Below, piece by piece: positions 1 through 12,318 of a DNA stretch of 64,000 nucleotides. The stretch comes from Megalopta genalis. Lineage: Eukaryota; Arthropoda; Insecta; Hymenoptera; Halictidae. Below the pieces are notes generated by a model, which saw nothing but the letters and a program-made list of their open reading frames with translations, made no database searches and was not told the origin of the DNA. Where the stretch lies: positions 2,605,001 through 2,669,000 of the forward strand of contig NC_135018.1 of NCBI RefSeq assembly GCF_051020955.1, read 5' to 3'. Positions within the stretch are counted from its first letter, which is position 1. Every line of letters begins with the position of its first letter. Position numbers and translations under genes: made by a program.

Positions 1-3000
1 AATGCCAACTTCACTTTCTACAATTCTTGGGATTCTTTTACTTTGAGCACAGCAAACAAGCTGACTGGGCTAGCATACATATCACAACGACCGCCGTATT
101 TGGTTTATTCATTATCGCATGTACGGAAGGGTCGCTCGCAGTTTTTGCATTGTACTTGTGCGGATTGTTTAAAATCGTTAGGTACGTCCAAAGCGGTATT
201 TATTACAATTTCCACGCGGTAAACGATATATTGCAACTGTCTATTTTGATTTGAGCCACGTATATCTGTGCTACTGGAAAAAACTAATTCTTGTAACACC
301 GTTCACATATATGCTACTCTTCCATTAATTGTTCCGCTAATGTGTAATGTTTTAACATCAACTTCTTCACGGTTTTTGCGTTTTTGTAGCGAATAATACG
401 AGACAGCATTATACAAGTTTCACGAGTAAAACTAATACGAAGCAACTGTATCCGATCGAATCCTTTTTACCGTGGAATAAATTAGGCTGTCCCATAAGTT
501 TCTTTCTTTTTTACGATTACACGTTTCCCGTACCCGGTGATCGCCTAAATGCTTACACACACACACACACAAACACACTTGTATAAAGCAACAGGCAGAG
601 CTGCTCCGAACCGAAAGAAGCTACATACAATAAATTCTGCCTAATTGACGCTAAGATTGTACGCAAAAATGGACACTTAGGGAAGAGGAGATGCGATTAA
701 TCGAGCCTCGCGGCTCATTCTTCTAGTTAACCTTTTAGGCACGACGCGCCACTATAGTGGCTTCCGCGGATGTCATCTCTCTGAACGACGCGCCACTATA
801 GTGGCTTTCGCGGATGTCATCTCTCTGGACGACGCGCCGCTATAGTGGCTTACTCTAATAGCTCGCTCGGTCATCGTTTGAATTAACACGTTGAATGCCA
901 CGGGGGTCACCGGTGACCGGCACTTAACTTGGTGGTGACGCCATGGGGGCCACCGGTGACCGGCGCGCCCAAAATTGATAGAAATATATATAATTTCAAA
1001 CAAATGTCAACATCTAAAATTTGGTATTATTACCATCGTCAATTCGAACAGTGACCCCTGTCGCAATTAACATGTCAAACATGGTTATATATTATATATT
1101 ATTATAATATATTATTATATATTATTATATTATATTATTATATATTATATATTATTATATTATATATTATATATTATATATTATATATTATGTATTATAT
1201 ATTATATATTATATATTATGTATTATATATTATATATTATATATTATATATTATATATTATATATTATATATTATATATTATATATTATATATTATATAT
1301 TATATATTATATATTATATATTATATATATTATATATTATATATTATATATTATATATTATATATTATATATTATATATTATATATTATATATTATATAT
1401 TATATATTATATATTATATATTATATATTATATATTATATATTATATATTATATATTATATATTATATATTATATATTATATATTATATATTATATATCA
1501 TATAGTATTATATTATATATTATATATTATATATTATATATTATATATTATTATATTATATATTATATATTTCAACATTATATGTATCACATAAAAGAAA
1601 ATTCAGCGTGGCGCCACGGACAATTTTCGTAAAACCGGCGTGGCATTCAACGTGTTAAATAATCGTCTTCATATGCATTGTTTCACACTTCTTTTGTCGT
1701 CACATCGATTTACAATATACAGACTTATCTTAACAATATAACTGTTAACAATATATCCGTATCTTAACAATATACAGACACTCTGTACAGTACATATCAA
1801 ACTCTGCCGTCCAGAGAAATAGCCTCGCGCAGAATTCAGCCGTACCTAAAAGGTTAAAGGATCGAACAATCGTATCTCCTCCTCGCAAAATCGTCCATTT
1901 TCGTTTACAAGCCGAAGGACAATCGGAGAGGATTGATCAACATACGAAAATTTCTGTTCGTCCAGTTATCGAATAGAAGGGGCAGTCGACAACGCGACTA
2001 AGTTTATTACAGCGAAGCCTATAGCCATCGGCCCCGCCATGGACATGCACCAAAGAGCATATAAGTTGGTATCTTTACGTAGACATTAGCGCAACCATAA
2101 TCTAATCGTATATCGAATTACTGTTTTCATTACGTGTGTTATTAATATATCTCGCGTGTTGCGATCGTGGACTTACGGGGAACGTGAATGAAAAGGCTCG
2201 CTAAATCTGTAGGGAACAGCGTGCTGTTATCGTATTTATTAGCGATTATAGTGGTCGTTCTTTCGTTCGCTATGAACTTGTATCGGGTGAGTATCGATTA
2301 GACCGTCGATTATCAGCTCCGATCAATTTTTCTTTTTTTTGATGATACATGATTTCTTGGTTTTGCAACAGGCTTCTGTGATGCTGTCCGACATCAAGAG
2401 TATAGACGATTTCATTATGTGCGTCGTGATAGTCGTAACGCATCTGATAATCATATTTCTAAATAATTACAGCGGCCAGCAGCTTGCCAACAGTAGCGTC
2501 GATGTTTTCTATCATACGTAAGTGCCCAGATTTCTGTCCCTCGCTAAAAACAAACAAAAAAGCTATCCTCGTCCTCGATGCGAAAAATCGTAAAGCTTGA
2601 TCGAAGAACTGCGATCGATCGAGAAAAAAAATCGTGCAATTCGAAAAGCTCTGTTCGCTATTTTGAATCGTCTCGGTACACGGTTCACGTGAAAAAAAAG
2701 AAACGAAAAAATGAAAAATACGATCGATTAGATGTTCAATGTTAAATTATCGATATTATCCACGACGGAACAAGCGTAACGAGAAAATAACAGAACGGCG
2801 CTGTCGAATGAAACAGATACAACTCCTCGTGGTACAGTATGCCACCGAAGTCACAGAAAATGTTGCTACTCGTACTGATGCGAAGCGCGCCCGAAGTGCA
2901 CTTTAATCTTGCTGGTTTATTTAATCCGTGTTACGAAGGCTTCACGACGGTAATGGACCACCTACGAATGCCGTTTTTATTATCGTTTTTCATTCGATTG

Positions 3001-3078
3001 GTTTAAGACCGAAGACGATTTTCATTTCAGATGATGAGCTCGTCCTTTTCATACTTTACTGTACTTTATTCAGCCTAA
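1..3078 (+). CDS. OR-1: odorant receptor, 5' end outside window
   Basis: Seven-transmembrane insect odorant receptor, C-terminal 231 residues. Exons read as <3-181, 1966-2064, 2196-2286, 2372-2517, 2817-2949 and 3031-3078 (stop TAA 3076-3078); phases join cleanly and there is no internal stop. The first visible exon is the end of exon 4 of the paralogues (CGLFKIV), then YRIEGA, a membrane exon ending SFAMNLYR, the NNYSGQQLANSS exon, the WYSMPPKSQK exon and the terminal MMSSSFSYFTVLYSA exon. Exons 1-3 and about 28 codons of exon 4 lie left of the window. The family is known to form an odour-gated cation channel with Orco in the dendrite membrane. The acceptor before 2196 has a poor pyrimidine tract and the donor after 2064 is GTTGGT, so this is the least certain junction. 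Intron 1-1966 holds a three-deep transposon nest. Confidence 0.88.
541..625. repeat. Fragment of GC-rich fold-back element (family GC1)
   Basis: Matches part of the element at 50272-50512 (CGCCTAAATGCT, GCAACAGGC, CGAAAGA blocks) with an added ACACAC run. Degenerate. Confidence 0.45.
887..1654. mobile_element. TTAA-flanked MITE (family PB-B) nested in PB-A
   Basis: Flanked by TTAA at 883-886 and 1655-1658, with terminal inverted repeats CACGTTGAATGCCACG / CGTGGCATTCAACGTG. The other two PB-A copies show the uninterrupted site at the same place, which supports insertion. The centre is a long AT heptamer array. Confidence 0.7.
1081..1571. repeat. AT heptamer microsatellite
   Basis: About 490 bp of nearly pure TTATATA heptamers. 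Because 7 is not a multiple of 3, it leaves a long artificial open frame rich in Y, I and L; it is not coding. Confidence 0.95.
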
Positions 3079-4536
3079 AGGAACCATTTAGACACACCAC
3101 GGTCTTGGTAGCACGTTATCAACGACGATTCACGATCGGGGACGTCGAATTGAAAAAAAAAACAATAGAATTCTACACAGCCGAAATTTTGTTGACGGGG
3201 CGATCGCGTCTCCGTCGAAGATGATCGAAACTGGAAGCATCGATGACGATGACAAGGTGCTGGGAAATGGTGTAACCGGACAAACGAACCGGCAACTAAC
3301 AGTCTCAAGTTTCGGATGATCAGCTTCGCGGGTCAGCTTCGCGCTGATCCATGACAACCGTGAAATTTGTCGACTGTTCTTTTAATCGAGCACCGTGTAC
3401 ACCGCCGAAAATTTTTGGCTATCCGAGCACCGTCGGTTTCCAGTACGAACGGAGAACACAATGAGAAAAGAATTCCAAAATTCGAGGAATAGTTGCCGCA
3501 CTTACCGAACTTCGCTTTCCGCAGCTCCATTGTTCGTGGCCGATTGAAGTATTTCAACAGAAGAAGAATAACATGTAACCCGGAAGAATCGGCAGCCAAG
3601 CGAAGTATAGTTAAGTTACGACACTTCAAGAGCGTGTTCACTTTGAAATAAAACGGCGTGATCATGGTCGGTTGAAGTAACAGCTGTTGTTCCGTTCTTC
3701 TCATTTATTTCCACTCGATCGGCGTAAATTCGCGCGCTGTTTATTCAATCTTTAAACATAACACCGAGTTACATAGCTGTGTACATTATATATACATCTA
3801 CATACATTAATAAAAATCTCATTACAAGATTGATTGATCCGCGTCGATTTTCCATAATCGTTTGTAAGATGCCATTCGACGATTAAGTTCAACAGTGAAT
3901 TTGATTAGAAATAATGACGATAATAAGTCTGATTTGGCAAACTGCGAGAAGGTGAGTGAAACCCACGGGATACAATACTTTATTCGCGCGTAAAGATGAT
4001 TACGATCTGCAAAAAGGTTTTCCATCGAGCGCGAAACCTTCAGATTTAGATAAGAAATTGCACGGAACGTTGAAATGTTTACATTCACACGACACAATCG
4101 ACTTACTCGCGTTTCGTCGGCGCCGATCCTTTCCGCTCGATGCGCGCGATGCGCTCGTTTCGTCGTCTCTTTCTATCCGCACGTGATTCGCGCCTCGTTT
4201 CTCACAACAATATTACTTTGCCGAACACTGTCCCACTCGTATCTCCATGGTCTTCGCAACATAACAGCGGCGAACGAGATAGACGATTGATCGACACCGT
4301 GCGCAACGCCGTAAACCAGCCACTCCCGGTAATCAGTTCGAGGCATTCGTCGTAATTAAATCGATCGGGAGGGTACCAGCGGAAGTGTTTAATAAGCGTT
4401 ATTACGCCGAGCATCTGCAGGTTCGTCGGAAAATCAATGTAATTGCGAGATGGAATGAATAAACTGTGTGTCCGAGGCGTTGTCGGACGATTTCGCCTCG
4501 CTCCCGTTCAGTCTTCGTCGAGGAGCGATCGCGAAA
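3079..4536. other. Spacer between OR-1 and OR-2
   Basis: No gene seen. An AATAAA at 3647-3652 is a possible distant poly(A) signal for OR-1. Open frames on both strands here have no recognisable domain. Confidence 0.5.
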
Positions 4537-7500
4537 ATGGCCGCGATCGAGGAAGAGTACAAAACCTATTGCTTCCTGCTCCGTATGATGAGCCTTTGGC
4601 CCTTCGAGAACTCGTTCGCGACGAAACTTTGGAGGATATTGTTCTCCATGATGCCGCTGATTTGCATCTCCATTCAGGTAATCGAAAATTCATCTCGTCT
4701 TCGGGCTGCAGCGCGCGCGCCACGTTCGTTCAACAAGCGTCGCCCGTTTCGAAAATTCTTGTTACACTCATTTCTCCCTAATTCGCGGGCTGAATCGCAA
4801 ACTAAAGTGGACAATTTCGGGAGAGGCGACACGATTATTCGAGCCGTGTGACTCGTTTTTATAGTTTAGATATATATATAATACAGTGTAATGCAGTATA
4901 TATACATAATATATGTATATTTTATAATATTATTTATTTATTAATCATATATATATATATATAATATATAATATTTTTTATAATATAATAATATATAATA
5001 TATACTTTATAATATTTTTATAACATAATAATATATAATATATGCTTTATAATATTTTCTATAATATAATAATACATAATATATACTTTATAATATTTTT
5101 TTATAATATAATAATATATAATATATATTTTATAATATACATATAATAGGGTATATAATATAGTATAATATAGTACATAATATAGTTTGTAGCTGTCGAC
5201 GCAAGGCTCGAAACAATCGTATCTCCTCTCCCCGAATTGTTCACTTTTGCGAATTACGAAGAATTTACTGTGCTCGTAAAAAAAAGCTTGCGTTTACGTT
5301 TAACCCTACGCTTAGCGGACAACTTCTTTTCAGATCTCGCTAATTCCCGCCGACTATACGTTCAGGAATATACTGTTGGTACTAACGTTTGGTTTGCCTT
5401 TGCTCTTGTTCTTTTGCCGCTACGTCGGCATTATCTATTCGTTTCCGACAGTAAGTGACGAAGAACGCCGCAAATCGCTTTTTTACATTACGCCCACCAA
5501 AAGTTATGGTATTTACATTTGTTGGGCAGGTGTGCCCGTGTGATCGTAACAGTCGTATTTTGGTTTCTTTCTATGTGACTTCAGATCAGATTTATTTTCG
5601 CAAGTTTGCAATCCGACTTCAGCACGCTGAAAAATCCGGACGAGCTCAGGATATTGTCGAAACACGCATACAGTTCGAGGCGTGTCGTCCACGTATTTGT
5701 GTGTAAGAATTGTGTGATTTTAACCGTTGCTTGAACAATGTTTTTTTCGTGCCGTTAACCTCTTAGGTACGGCTGAATTCTGCGCGAGGCTATTTCCCTG
5801 GACGGCAGATTCTGATGTGTACTGCACAGAGTCTGATACTCTATATACAGGGTGTCCCAAAAATGTCTTGTAATCCGAAAGTGGCGGGTTCCTCGGACCA
5901 TTTGAAGCAACTTTTTCCTTTACAAAAATTTTCTTCGAGGCACCGTTAACGAGTTATCAACGAAAAACAGTGACCAATGAGAGGCGAGCTCGGCTGGCGC
6001 GAGGCGATCGAGCCAATGAGCGGAACTGGGCTTCGCGCGCTGGTTGGCTGGGCCGCCTCGCGTCAGCCGTACTCGATTCTTATTGGTCACTGTTTTTCGT
6101 TAATAACTCGTTAACGGTGCCTCGGAGAACATTTTTGTAAAGGAAGAAGTTGCTTCAAATGATCCAAGGAACCCGCCATTTCCGGATTGCGAGACATTTT
6201 TGGGACACCCTGTAGACTGTTGTAAATCGATGCGAAGACAAAAGAAGTGTGAAACAATGCATATGAAGACGATTATTTGATTCAAACGATGAGCGAGTGA
6301 GCTACTAGAGCAAGCCACTATAGTGGCGCGTCGTTCAGAGAGATGACATCCGCGGAAGCCACTATAGCGGCGTCTCGTTCTGAAAGATGACATCCGCGAA
6401 AGCCACTATAGTGGCGCGTCGTGCCTAAGAGGTTAATTTTATGTTGAACTGCGACCACATTGCGAATCGGAGACCGCGGAATACGCTGCGACGGGAGGAT
6501 GAGACTTCGTTACCATTACCATTATAGCACAAGCATGTCCCCAAAGCCCTTAGACAATGGAACGACTAATTAAACGCTCGTGAAATCAGTTGTTTCGATA
6601 TTTCTTTGAATTATACCCAAACATGTCGCGAATCAAATGTATAACGAGTTCGATAATAATCGTTCGACTAATAATCTAATCAACTCCGAGGAGTGATTTC
6701 TTTCCTAAACGCGAGCCTAAATAAATAAAATACGTATCCCTTACTTTTTGATCCTCTATAACATATCCAAAAACCAAAGCAATCGCAGGCGGACGCCTAA
6801 AAGAAAAACCTTCCTTGTCATTCGTCGTTCTTCACTCTGTAGAAGATAAAATGCCGATCGTCTCAAAAATGTTTAAATCGCCGCTTCGAAAATGTTCAAA
6901 AACGATATCAAATTGAACGAATTAATTGCATCGAATTAACATTTATTGCGAACAGTTACGAGTAGTATAAACGTATTATATTCGCGACACGCGGCATTTT
7001 CGCAGCAACCTGATAACTGAGCCGTTTATTTTGAAAGTGGCATAAGTCACTTTGTTTTTAAGTCGATATATTTATTTATTAAGGGTTTGCGTTTGAACAC
7101 GTTTAAAAATATGGATGCTAACTTTCGAGAAGATTTGCTTGTATTTGTTATCTCAGGATACTGATATTTTTCTCAGTATAAATAATTTCGTATAAACATT
7201 AAAAAATCATCACTTTTCATTACGGCAAAGTGACTTATGCCACTTTCAAGATAAACGGCTCAACTTAGTACGGCTGCTAAAAAAAACGGAGAATTTTTGA
7301 TGGAACGCTTGCGACTACGGATCGCAACGGATCCAATCGTTGAACACTTATATCACGTTGCCATTTCATGCAGACGAACTGTTGTGAATTCTAGGTATAG
7401 CTTGCGGAGCGTTCGTTTACGGGAACATTATCGTCTTCGGCCCCCTAATACTCGACGCGCTCCTGCCGAGGAACGAGACCCGAGCGCATTCGTTGCACTC

Positions 7501-9816
7501 GTTCGGATTTTTGGTTGACTCTGACAACAGAGCGTCCGTCTATTGGGTGTCGGTTTGCCTGGTAGTGGGCGCTATGTCCGGAGTGACGACGATCATTTGC
7601 TCCGAGTCGACGCTTTTCATTGTCAGCCAATACTGTTGCGGATTGTTCGAGATTGCCAAGTACGATCCAATGAGCGACCGTTTTGTCATATTGCACAGAT
7701 TTTCGTCTTCGCGGCTTCGCATCGTAGGTGTCGTTGCATACTCCTCGCCGTGCATCACGATCGATAGAAATCGGCGAGTAGGAGAGGCCGTGCGCGACGA
7801 ACAAATATCGCCGATCGATGAAACCGTAGAATAGCGTTGCTTTATAATGGTACCGTCAGTTTCGAACGGTTAGTTGCGGTTCCAAGCGAGGAAATATTGA
7901 AAAAAAAATATAGGAAAAATTGGATTCGTAAAACTCTGAGAAAAGAAAAACTCGGTCCGAGAAATGTGAAGATTTGTTGAACAGTGTCGAGGTTATCGTG
8001 CGGTTCACGATACACGCAATTTCTTCGTTCTCCTCTGATTAAATCCACTGCGTTTCTCAGCAAAACATCTTTTCAGTATCTTCCCAGTTTCCAGCTTGCT
8101 CATTCGAATTACTTTCACGTATATTTCTTCAATCGTTCATCTGGCAGTTGCTTCTTTCGTTAAATATATTTTTTAGTGACTTCCAAGCATTCGAGATGGA
8201 ACGATTTCGATCGTGTTATCATTTGTTGCTTGCTCATATATGCAAACGATGTAGAAAATCGAAATTTTCTACTGCCAGTATACAGGGTACCCCAAAAATG
8301 TCTCACAATTCGGGAGTGAAGGGTTCCTGGGGTCGTTTCAAGTAACTTTCTCCTTTACAAAAATTTTCTGCGACGCATCGTTGACGAGTTATTGAAGAGA
8401 AACGGTGACCAATGAGAGGCGAGCACGGCTGACGCCCCGCCCTCGCGACTACTGCCGCTGCGTCAGACGGCTAGCGCAACGTGGCATTGGCCACAAGGAA
8501 GGAGCGCTGTCCGAGCTCGCCTCTCATTGGTCACCGTTTTTCGCTAATAACTCGTAAACGAAGCCGCGGATCGCATTTTCGCTAAGGAAAAAGTTACTTC
8601 AAATGATCCGAACCTTCCATTTACGGATTACGAGACATTTTTCGGACTTCCTGTACGTCGTAAGACAGGCCTGGGCGAGTCGTAAGATACGCACTTGTAA
8701 CGATGTCTGCTTTCAGTGTCTGTCGCAGTACTCGATGAAATTACGGTAACAGAATTTTTAATGTCGCAGCTATCGATTTACTACTATGATTTCCGAAACG
8801 ATTCAAAAGGCCGACGATTCGAAGCAAAAGTACTTGACGGACACAAGCATGCGCGAGGCAGTGGAAATTCACATGAAAGCGATCGAGTTGGTAACTTGGT
8901 TTAAATTTCTCGGAAAATTTCATTTCAATTGCTAAACGTACTTTGTTCTACGCTGCGCCTTCTCCTCTTAATGGAATCACCGTCACAGTTTCATGAGGAT
9001 ATTTAGTTCTGACTCAGGGCTGCCTTACCTGATAGCAATCGTCGTGGTGGTAGTTTCGATGTCCTTGAATCTTTATCGTGTAAGTATCACGGGTCGTGGT
9101 GTCCCCAATTATACGACAACACTCGGACGACAGACTTTTTGGACAAAGATTTAACTCGGAATAATTTATAATTTATAATTTATCAATTTTTCTTCGATAT
9201 ATCTTTCAACGTGCTTCTCCTGGACACGTTAGTATATTCCATAGATCTTAGAGAAAAATGTGCAAATTTTAATTATTTCTCAATAAGTAGACGATCAATG
9301 TTTACAGTCTGGGGTCTAAGTGGACCCGGGCCCCGTCGTCCGAGCGCTAACGCTCGAAAGTCTCATCGGAAGTAGCAAAACAATAACATTTCTCTTGTCT
9401 AACAGTCTATTCTAGCGATGATAGAAATGGACGACAAGAAGGATTTGGCCATATCAATTGTCTTTGGTATCATTCACGTTATGGCAGTGTTCATGGGTAA
9501 CTATATCGGACAGGAAGTTATTGACAATAGCGTGGCTATCTTTCATGACATGTAAGTCCACGTTGTGTTTCCAACATTTCATGTCGCCAGAAAATATCGT
9601 GAGAGTTGTACGGTGATTTCTCCCTAATTCGCGCTCCGATTTGCTCACAAAAATGGACAATCTAGGAAGACGAGATACGATTTTATAGTTACTGACGATC
9701 GGTTACTATAACAGCGAGCTGTAAGGTTATTTTATGCATAAATATATATCGTATCTCCTCCTATTTTATATATATATATTTTTTATATTTATTGTTATAT
9801 ATATATAGAAGAAGAT

Positions 9817-9853
<37 letters not shown>

Positions 9854-11007
9854 GATAATATATAATTATATTAATATATATTATATAAATTAATAATAAT
9901 AATAAAATTATATTATGTAAATATATATTATTATAATATATGTTATATTAATATATATTATAAAAATAATATATAATATATATCACATCTTCTCCTATTT
10001 TATATATAAATATATATCACATCTCCTCCTATTTTATAAATAAATATATATATACCAAATATCTCCACCAAATAATCGTATCTCCTCTTCCCAAATTGTC
10101 CACTTTTTTTTTTGTGAGCAATCTGAGCGCGAATTAGGTGGAAATTATTGTAATTGGCCGCGGATTTAATACACTTATGGCACGCATTTGAAAATCTATT
10201 GTACTCTTAGAAACATGGGATTTGATATTTTGCACAAAATATTCACTGTTCGATCAAGACTTTCCCCCACTTCTGCCTTCCCCTTCCACGACTTACGTTG
10301 ATCCTCTATTTTACGATTATAGAAACATTCTGAATGCAGCTTTTTATATATATATATGTCCAGTACTTGTAATTTATTTGTAGCTCGAACAAATGATTAA
10401 TATTCACTCGACGAAATAAATGATGCGAACGACCTATGCGAATCACTAATTACGTCAACGACGTAAAATTTTCAATTCGATCCGGACATTCCGAATGTTT
10501 TTAAACCATGCACGGCGCACTTATAACTTAGAACGCTTAGCACGATTTCAAAAAAAAAAGGAAAAACGAGTTCCCTGAATTTTGAAATTATCGCAACCAA
10601 TATTGTTGAACAGTTACGAATGTAACGTTGCAACGATTTACACAAAGTTTATGTTTTTGTCGTAATGCAGATACAATTCGCTGTGGTACCACTGTCCAGT
10701 GAAGACGCAGAAAATGGTATTGTTGATAATGCAGAGAACCATTACAGGCAGCATGATAGATTTTTACGGATTATTCATTCCAAGCAACAGAGGTTTCGCA
10801 TCGGTACATGCATGAGCTTGTATACATTTTTCGTTTCAATCCTTCGTTTCCAAGCTGAACGTCAATTAGACAGAATTTACTAGTACACACGTGCGCACAG
10901 GCGCAGATTTTGCTCACTCTGGCCTACAAAAATCGTTGAATTTTCAGATGATGAGCTCGTCCTTCTCTTATTTCACTACGATCTGCTCGCTGAAAGGAAA
11001 TGTATAA
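4537..11007 (+). CDS. OR-2: odorant receptor, complete, 395 aa
   Basis: Intact insect odorant receptor. Exons: 4537-4677, 5334-5450, 5585-5702, 7395-7659, 8770-8886, 8989-9079, 9406-9551, 10671-10803, 10948-11007; 1188 coding bases. Start ATG 4537 opens MAAIEEEYKTYC and leads to the N-terminal MSLWPF motif. Hydrophobic segments fall at about residues 30-47, 55-80, 130-150, 190-212, 258-280, 300-325 and the C-terminal 375-390, as expected for seven membrane passes. Exon 4 carries the loop motif LLPRNETR with an N-glycosylation sequon; exon 7 has GNYIGQEVIDNS; the last exon reads MMSSSFSYFT. Length is normal for the family. The 1.7-kb intron 3 carries two transposons and intron 7 an AT-expanded MITE. 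The ligand cannot be inferred. OR-1 and OR-2 resemble each other in the last exon and in the unusual GTTGGT donor after exon 5. Confidence 0.9.
4765..5270. mobile_element. M1 MITE with AT-expanded loop (OR-2 intron 1)
   Basis: Left arm TTTCTCCCTAATTCGCGG ... right arm GTATCTCCTCTCCCCGAATT are inverted arms; the loop is 4866-5186, an AT array with ATAATATATAATATATACTT-like units. Confidence 0.7.
5759..6432 (+). mobile_element. PB-A MITE carrying an M2 MITE (OR-2 intron 3)
   Basis: TTAA at 5755-5758 and 6433-6436; ends CCTCTTAGGTACGG ... GTGCCTAAGAGG. Contains the M2 element 5848-6212 and, near the right end, three GCCACTATAGTGGC-type palindromes. Confidence 0.75.
5848..6212. mobile_element. 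M2 fold-back MITE nested in PB-A
   Basis: TA-flanked palindrome with ends CAGGGTGTCCCAAAAATGTC and its complement; arms include ACAGTGACCAATGAGAGGCG / TATTGGTCACTGTTTTTCGT. 365 bp. Confidence 0.8.
7017..7263. mobile_element. Fold-back MITE-like element (OR-2 intron 3)
   Basis: About 40-bp inverted arms, GAGCCGTTTATTTTGAAAGT at the left and ACTTTCAAGATAAACGGCTC at the right, around an AT-rich centre. One copy only in this window. Confidence 0.6.
8283..8653. mobile_element. M2 fold-back MITE (OR-2 intron 4)
   Basis: TA-flanked; ends CAGGGTACCCCAAAAATGTC and ACATTTTTCGGACTTCCTG; internal GTGACCAATGAGAGGCGAG palindrome arms. More diverged than the nested copies. Confidence 0.75.
9611..10150. 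mobile_element. M1-type MITE with AT-expanded loop (OR-2 intron 7)
   Basis: Ends CGGTGATTTCTCCCTAATTC and GCGAATTAGGTGGAAATTATTG; arms with GTATCTCCTCTTCCCAAATT. The loop 9765-10060 is AT microsatellite. Confidence 0.65.
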
Positions 11008-11605
11008 TCACTCGAGGATTCCAACAGCAACTAGAACCTAAGTGGCTACATAGCGTAGAAAATTGACGTGCCGAGTATGTATAGTTCGCCATACTTGCGC
11101 AAGCGAGAGTAACAAGATAGAAAGATCTTTATTTTCGTAAATGTCGACAGTCTTCATGCAAAAGGTAAATCTTCATTCTCTTGACAATTTTTTAAAAAGT
11201 GCTCGCAGCAATAATCTTTCTTACGTAATTTCTTTGCCTCGCGATATTCGACTTAACGAGCCCTAAAATTTGAGAATGTTGCAACATCTTTTTCCATAAT
11301 TTTACAGGCAAATAATAATCCGTTTTCTGTGCACTTGCCACGAGAAATTATGGAGAAATATAATAATATGCTCGCGGAAATTACTTTCTATCGAAATTAC
11401 GTAGAAACGAATAAGCATCTCGTCAATGATAATTGCATCTGCTTTCTGTTTGCTCTATTTACACGCTATTCGCGTACAGTGAAGTAGCGACAGTAGCATA
11501 AACGGCAGATCGAAAATGCACGCGAAGTATCGCAGTTTCTTTCACCGACGAATATTGAAATATATATTGAAATATATATAATATATAATAAATAAATAAA
11601 TATAA

Positions 11606-11643
<38 letters not shown>

Positions 11644-11727
11644 AATATTGAAATATCTTTAGACGAACGAATTCAAGAAAGCACAGCGTTGATTATCGAA
11701 GATTCTCGATTACTATACATGCACGAA

Positions 11728-11859
11728 GGCTCGTTTTTATAGTTGCTAAAAAAGCGGCAACCATAAAAGCGAGTCGCAAGGCTCGAACAATCGTGTCTCC
11801 TCCTCCCAAATCGTCCATCTTCGTGTACAATTCGAGCGACAATTTGGGAGACATTACTG
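11728..11859. mobile_element. M1 MITE, truncated on the left
   Basis: Core GCTCGTTTTTATAGTTGC plus right arm ending GGGAGACATTACTG. Left terminus missing. Confidence 0.6.
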
Positions 11860-11916
11860 TGACGCGCACTCATGGCACTCGAAACAAAGACGCTACTTCG
11901 TTATTCGGTATTTAAT

Positions 11917-12130
11917 TAACCTTTTGCACTGGCGATTCCGAGGCGCCGTTGAAAATTGTTAAGTCACGATTCAAAATAATTTTACTAATCAAGTTCGTTT
12001 CTATTTGAAGAAATGTTGAAAGCGCGACTGTTGCACGAGCCACAAAATTCAATTTCGCATGTTCAAAATGCACTATATCACATAAAATGGAAATGCCGTG
12101 GGTCAGAAGAACTATTTTAAATTTAACCTT
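11917..12130. mobile_element. PB-C MITE fragment
   Basis: Begins with TTAACCTTTTGCACTGG and GGCGCC, related to the ends of the PB-C copy at 38606-39496. The right part reads toward GGCCACGAGTGGCC. Boundaries approximate. Confidence 0.45.
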
Positions 12131-12225
12131 AATTTGGCCACGAGTGGCCAATAATATTTATAAATATAATTAATTAATATAAATAATTAATTAATAATAA
12201 ATTAATGTAAATATTTACCGATACG

Positions 12226-12318
12226 GTAAATGTTCCCCGATTGACGCTCAGATTGTGCACAAAAATGAACAATTCGAGAAGAGGAGATACGATCATTCGT
12301 GCCTTGCACTTTTTTATA
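12226..12318. mobile_element. M1 MITE half copy
   Basis: GATTGACGCTCAGATTGTGC and AAGAGGAGATACGATCATTC: one arm only. Confidence 0.6.

Larger units (their letters stand above)
731..1853 (-). mobile_element. TTAA-flanked piggyBac-like MITE (family PB-A)
   Basis: Flanked by TTAA (727-730, 1854-1857). Ends CCTTTTAGGCACG ... CGTACCTAAAAGG are inverted repeats. The left part holds repeated units with the palindrome GCCACTATAGTGGC. Family PB-A also occurs at 5759-6432 and 20784-21419 in the other orientation. TTAA duplication is the hallmark of piggyBac transposition; no transposase is present. Confidence 0.7.
629..1937. mobile_element. Fold-back TA-type MITE (family M1), split by a nested insertion
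   Basis: Left arm 629-726 (CTAATTGACGCTAAGATTGT, GGAAGAGGAGATGCGATTAA) and right arm 1858-1937 (CGTATCTCCTCCTC, TCGTCCATTTTCG) are the two halves of the common M1 palindrome, separated by the TTAA element below. It lies in an intron of OR-1. Confidence 0.7.

Noticed and set aside
1190..1594. 134-codon open frame of Y, I and L
   Set aside because: Direct translation of the TTATATA array; period 7 keeps all frames open.
7660..7834. Reading through the OR-2 exon 4 donor to extend the exon
   Set aside because: The true exon 5 (tat cga ttt...) is at 8770 with correct phase and length; the read-through has no OR similarity.
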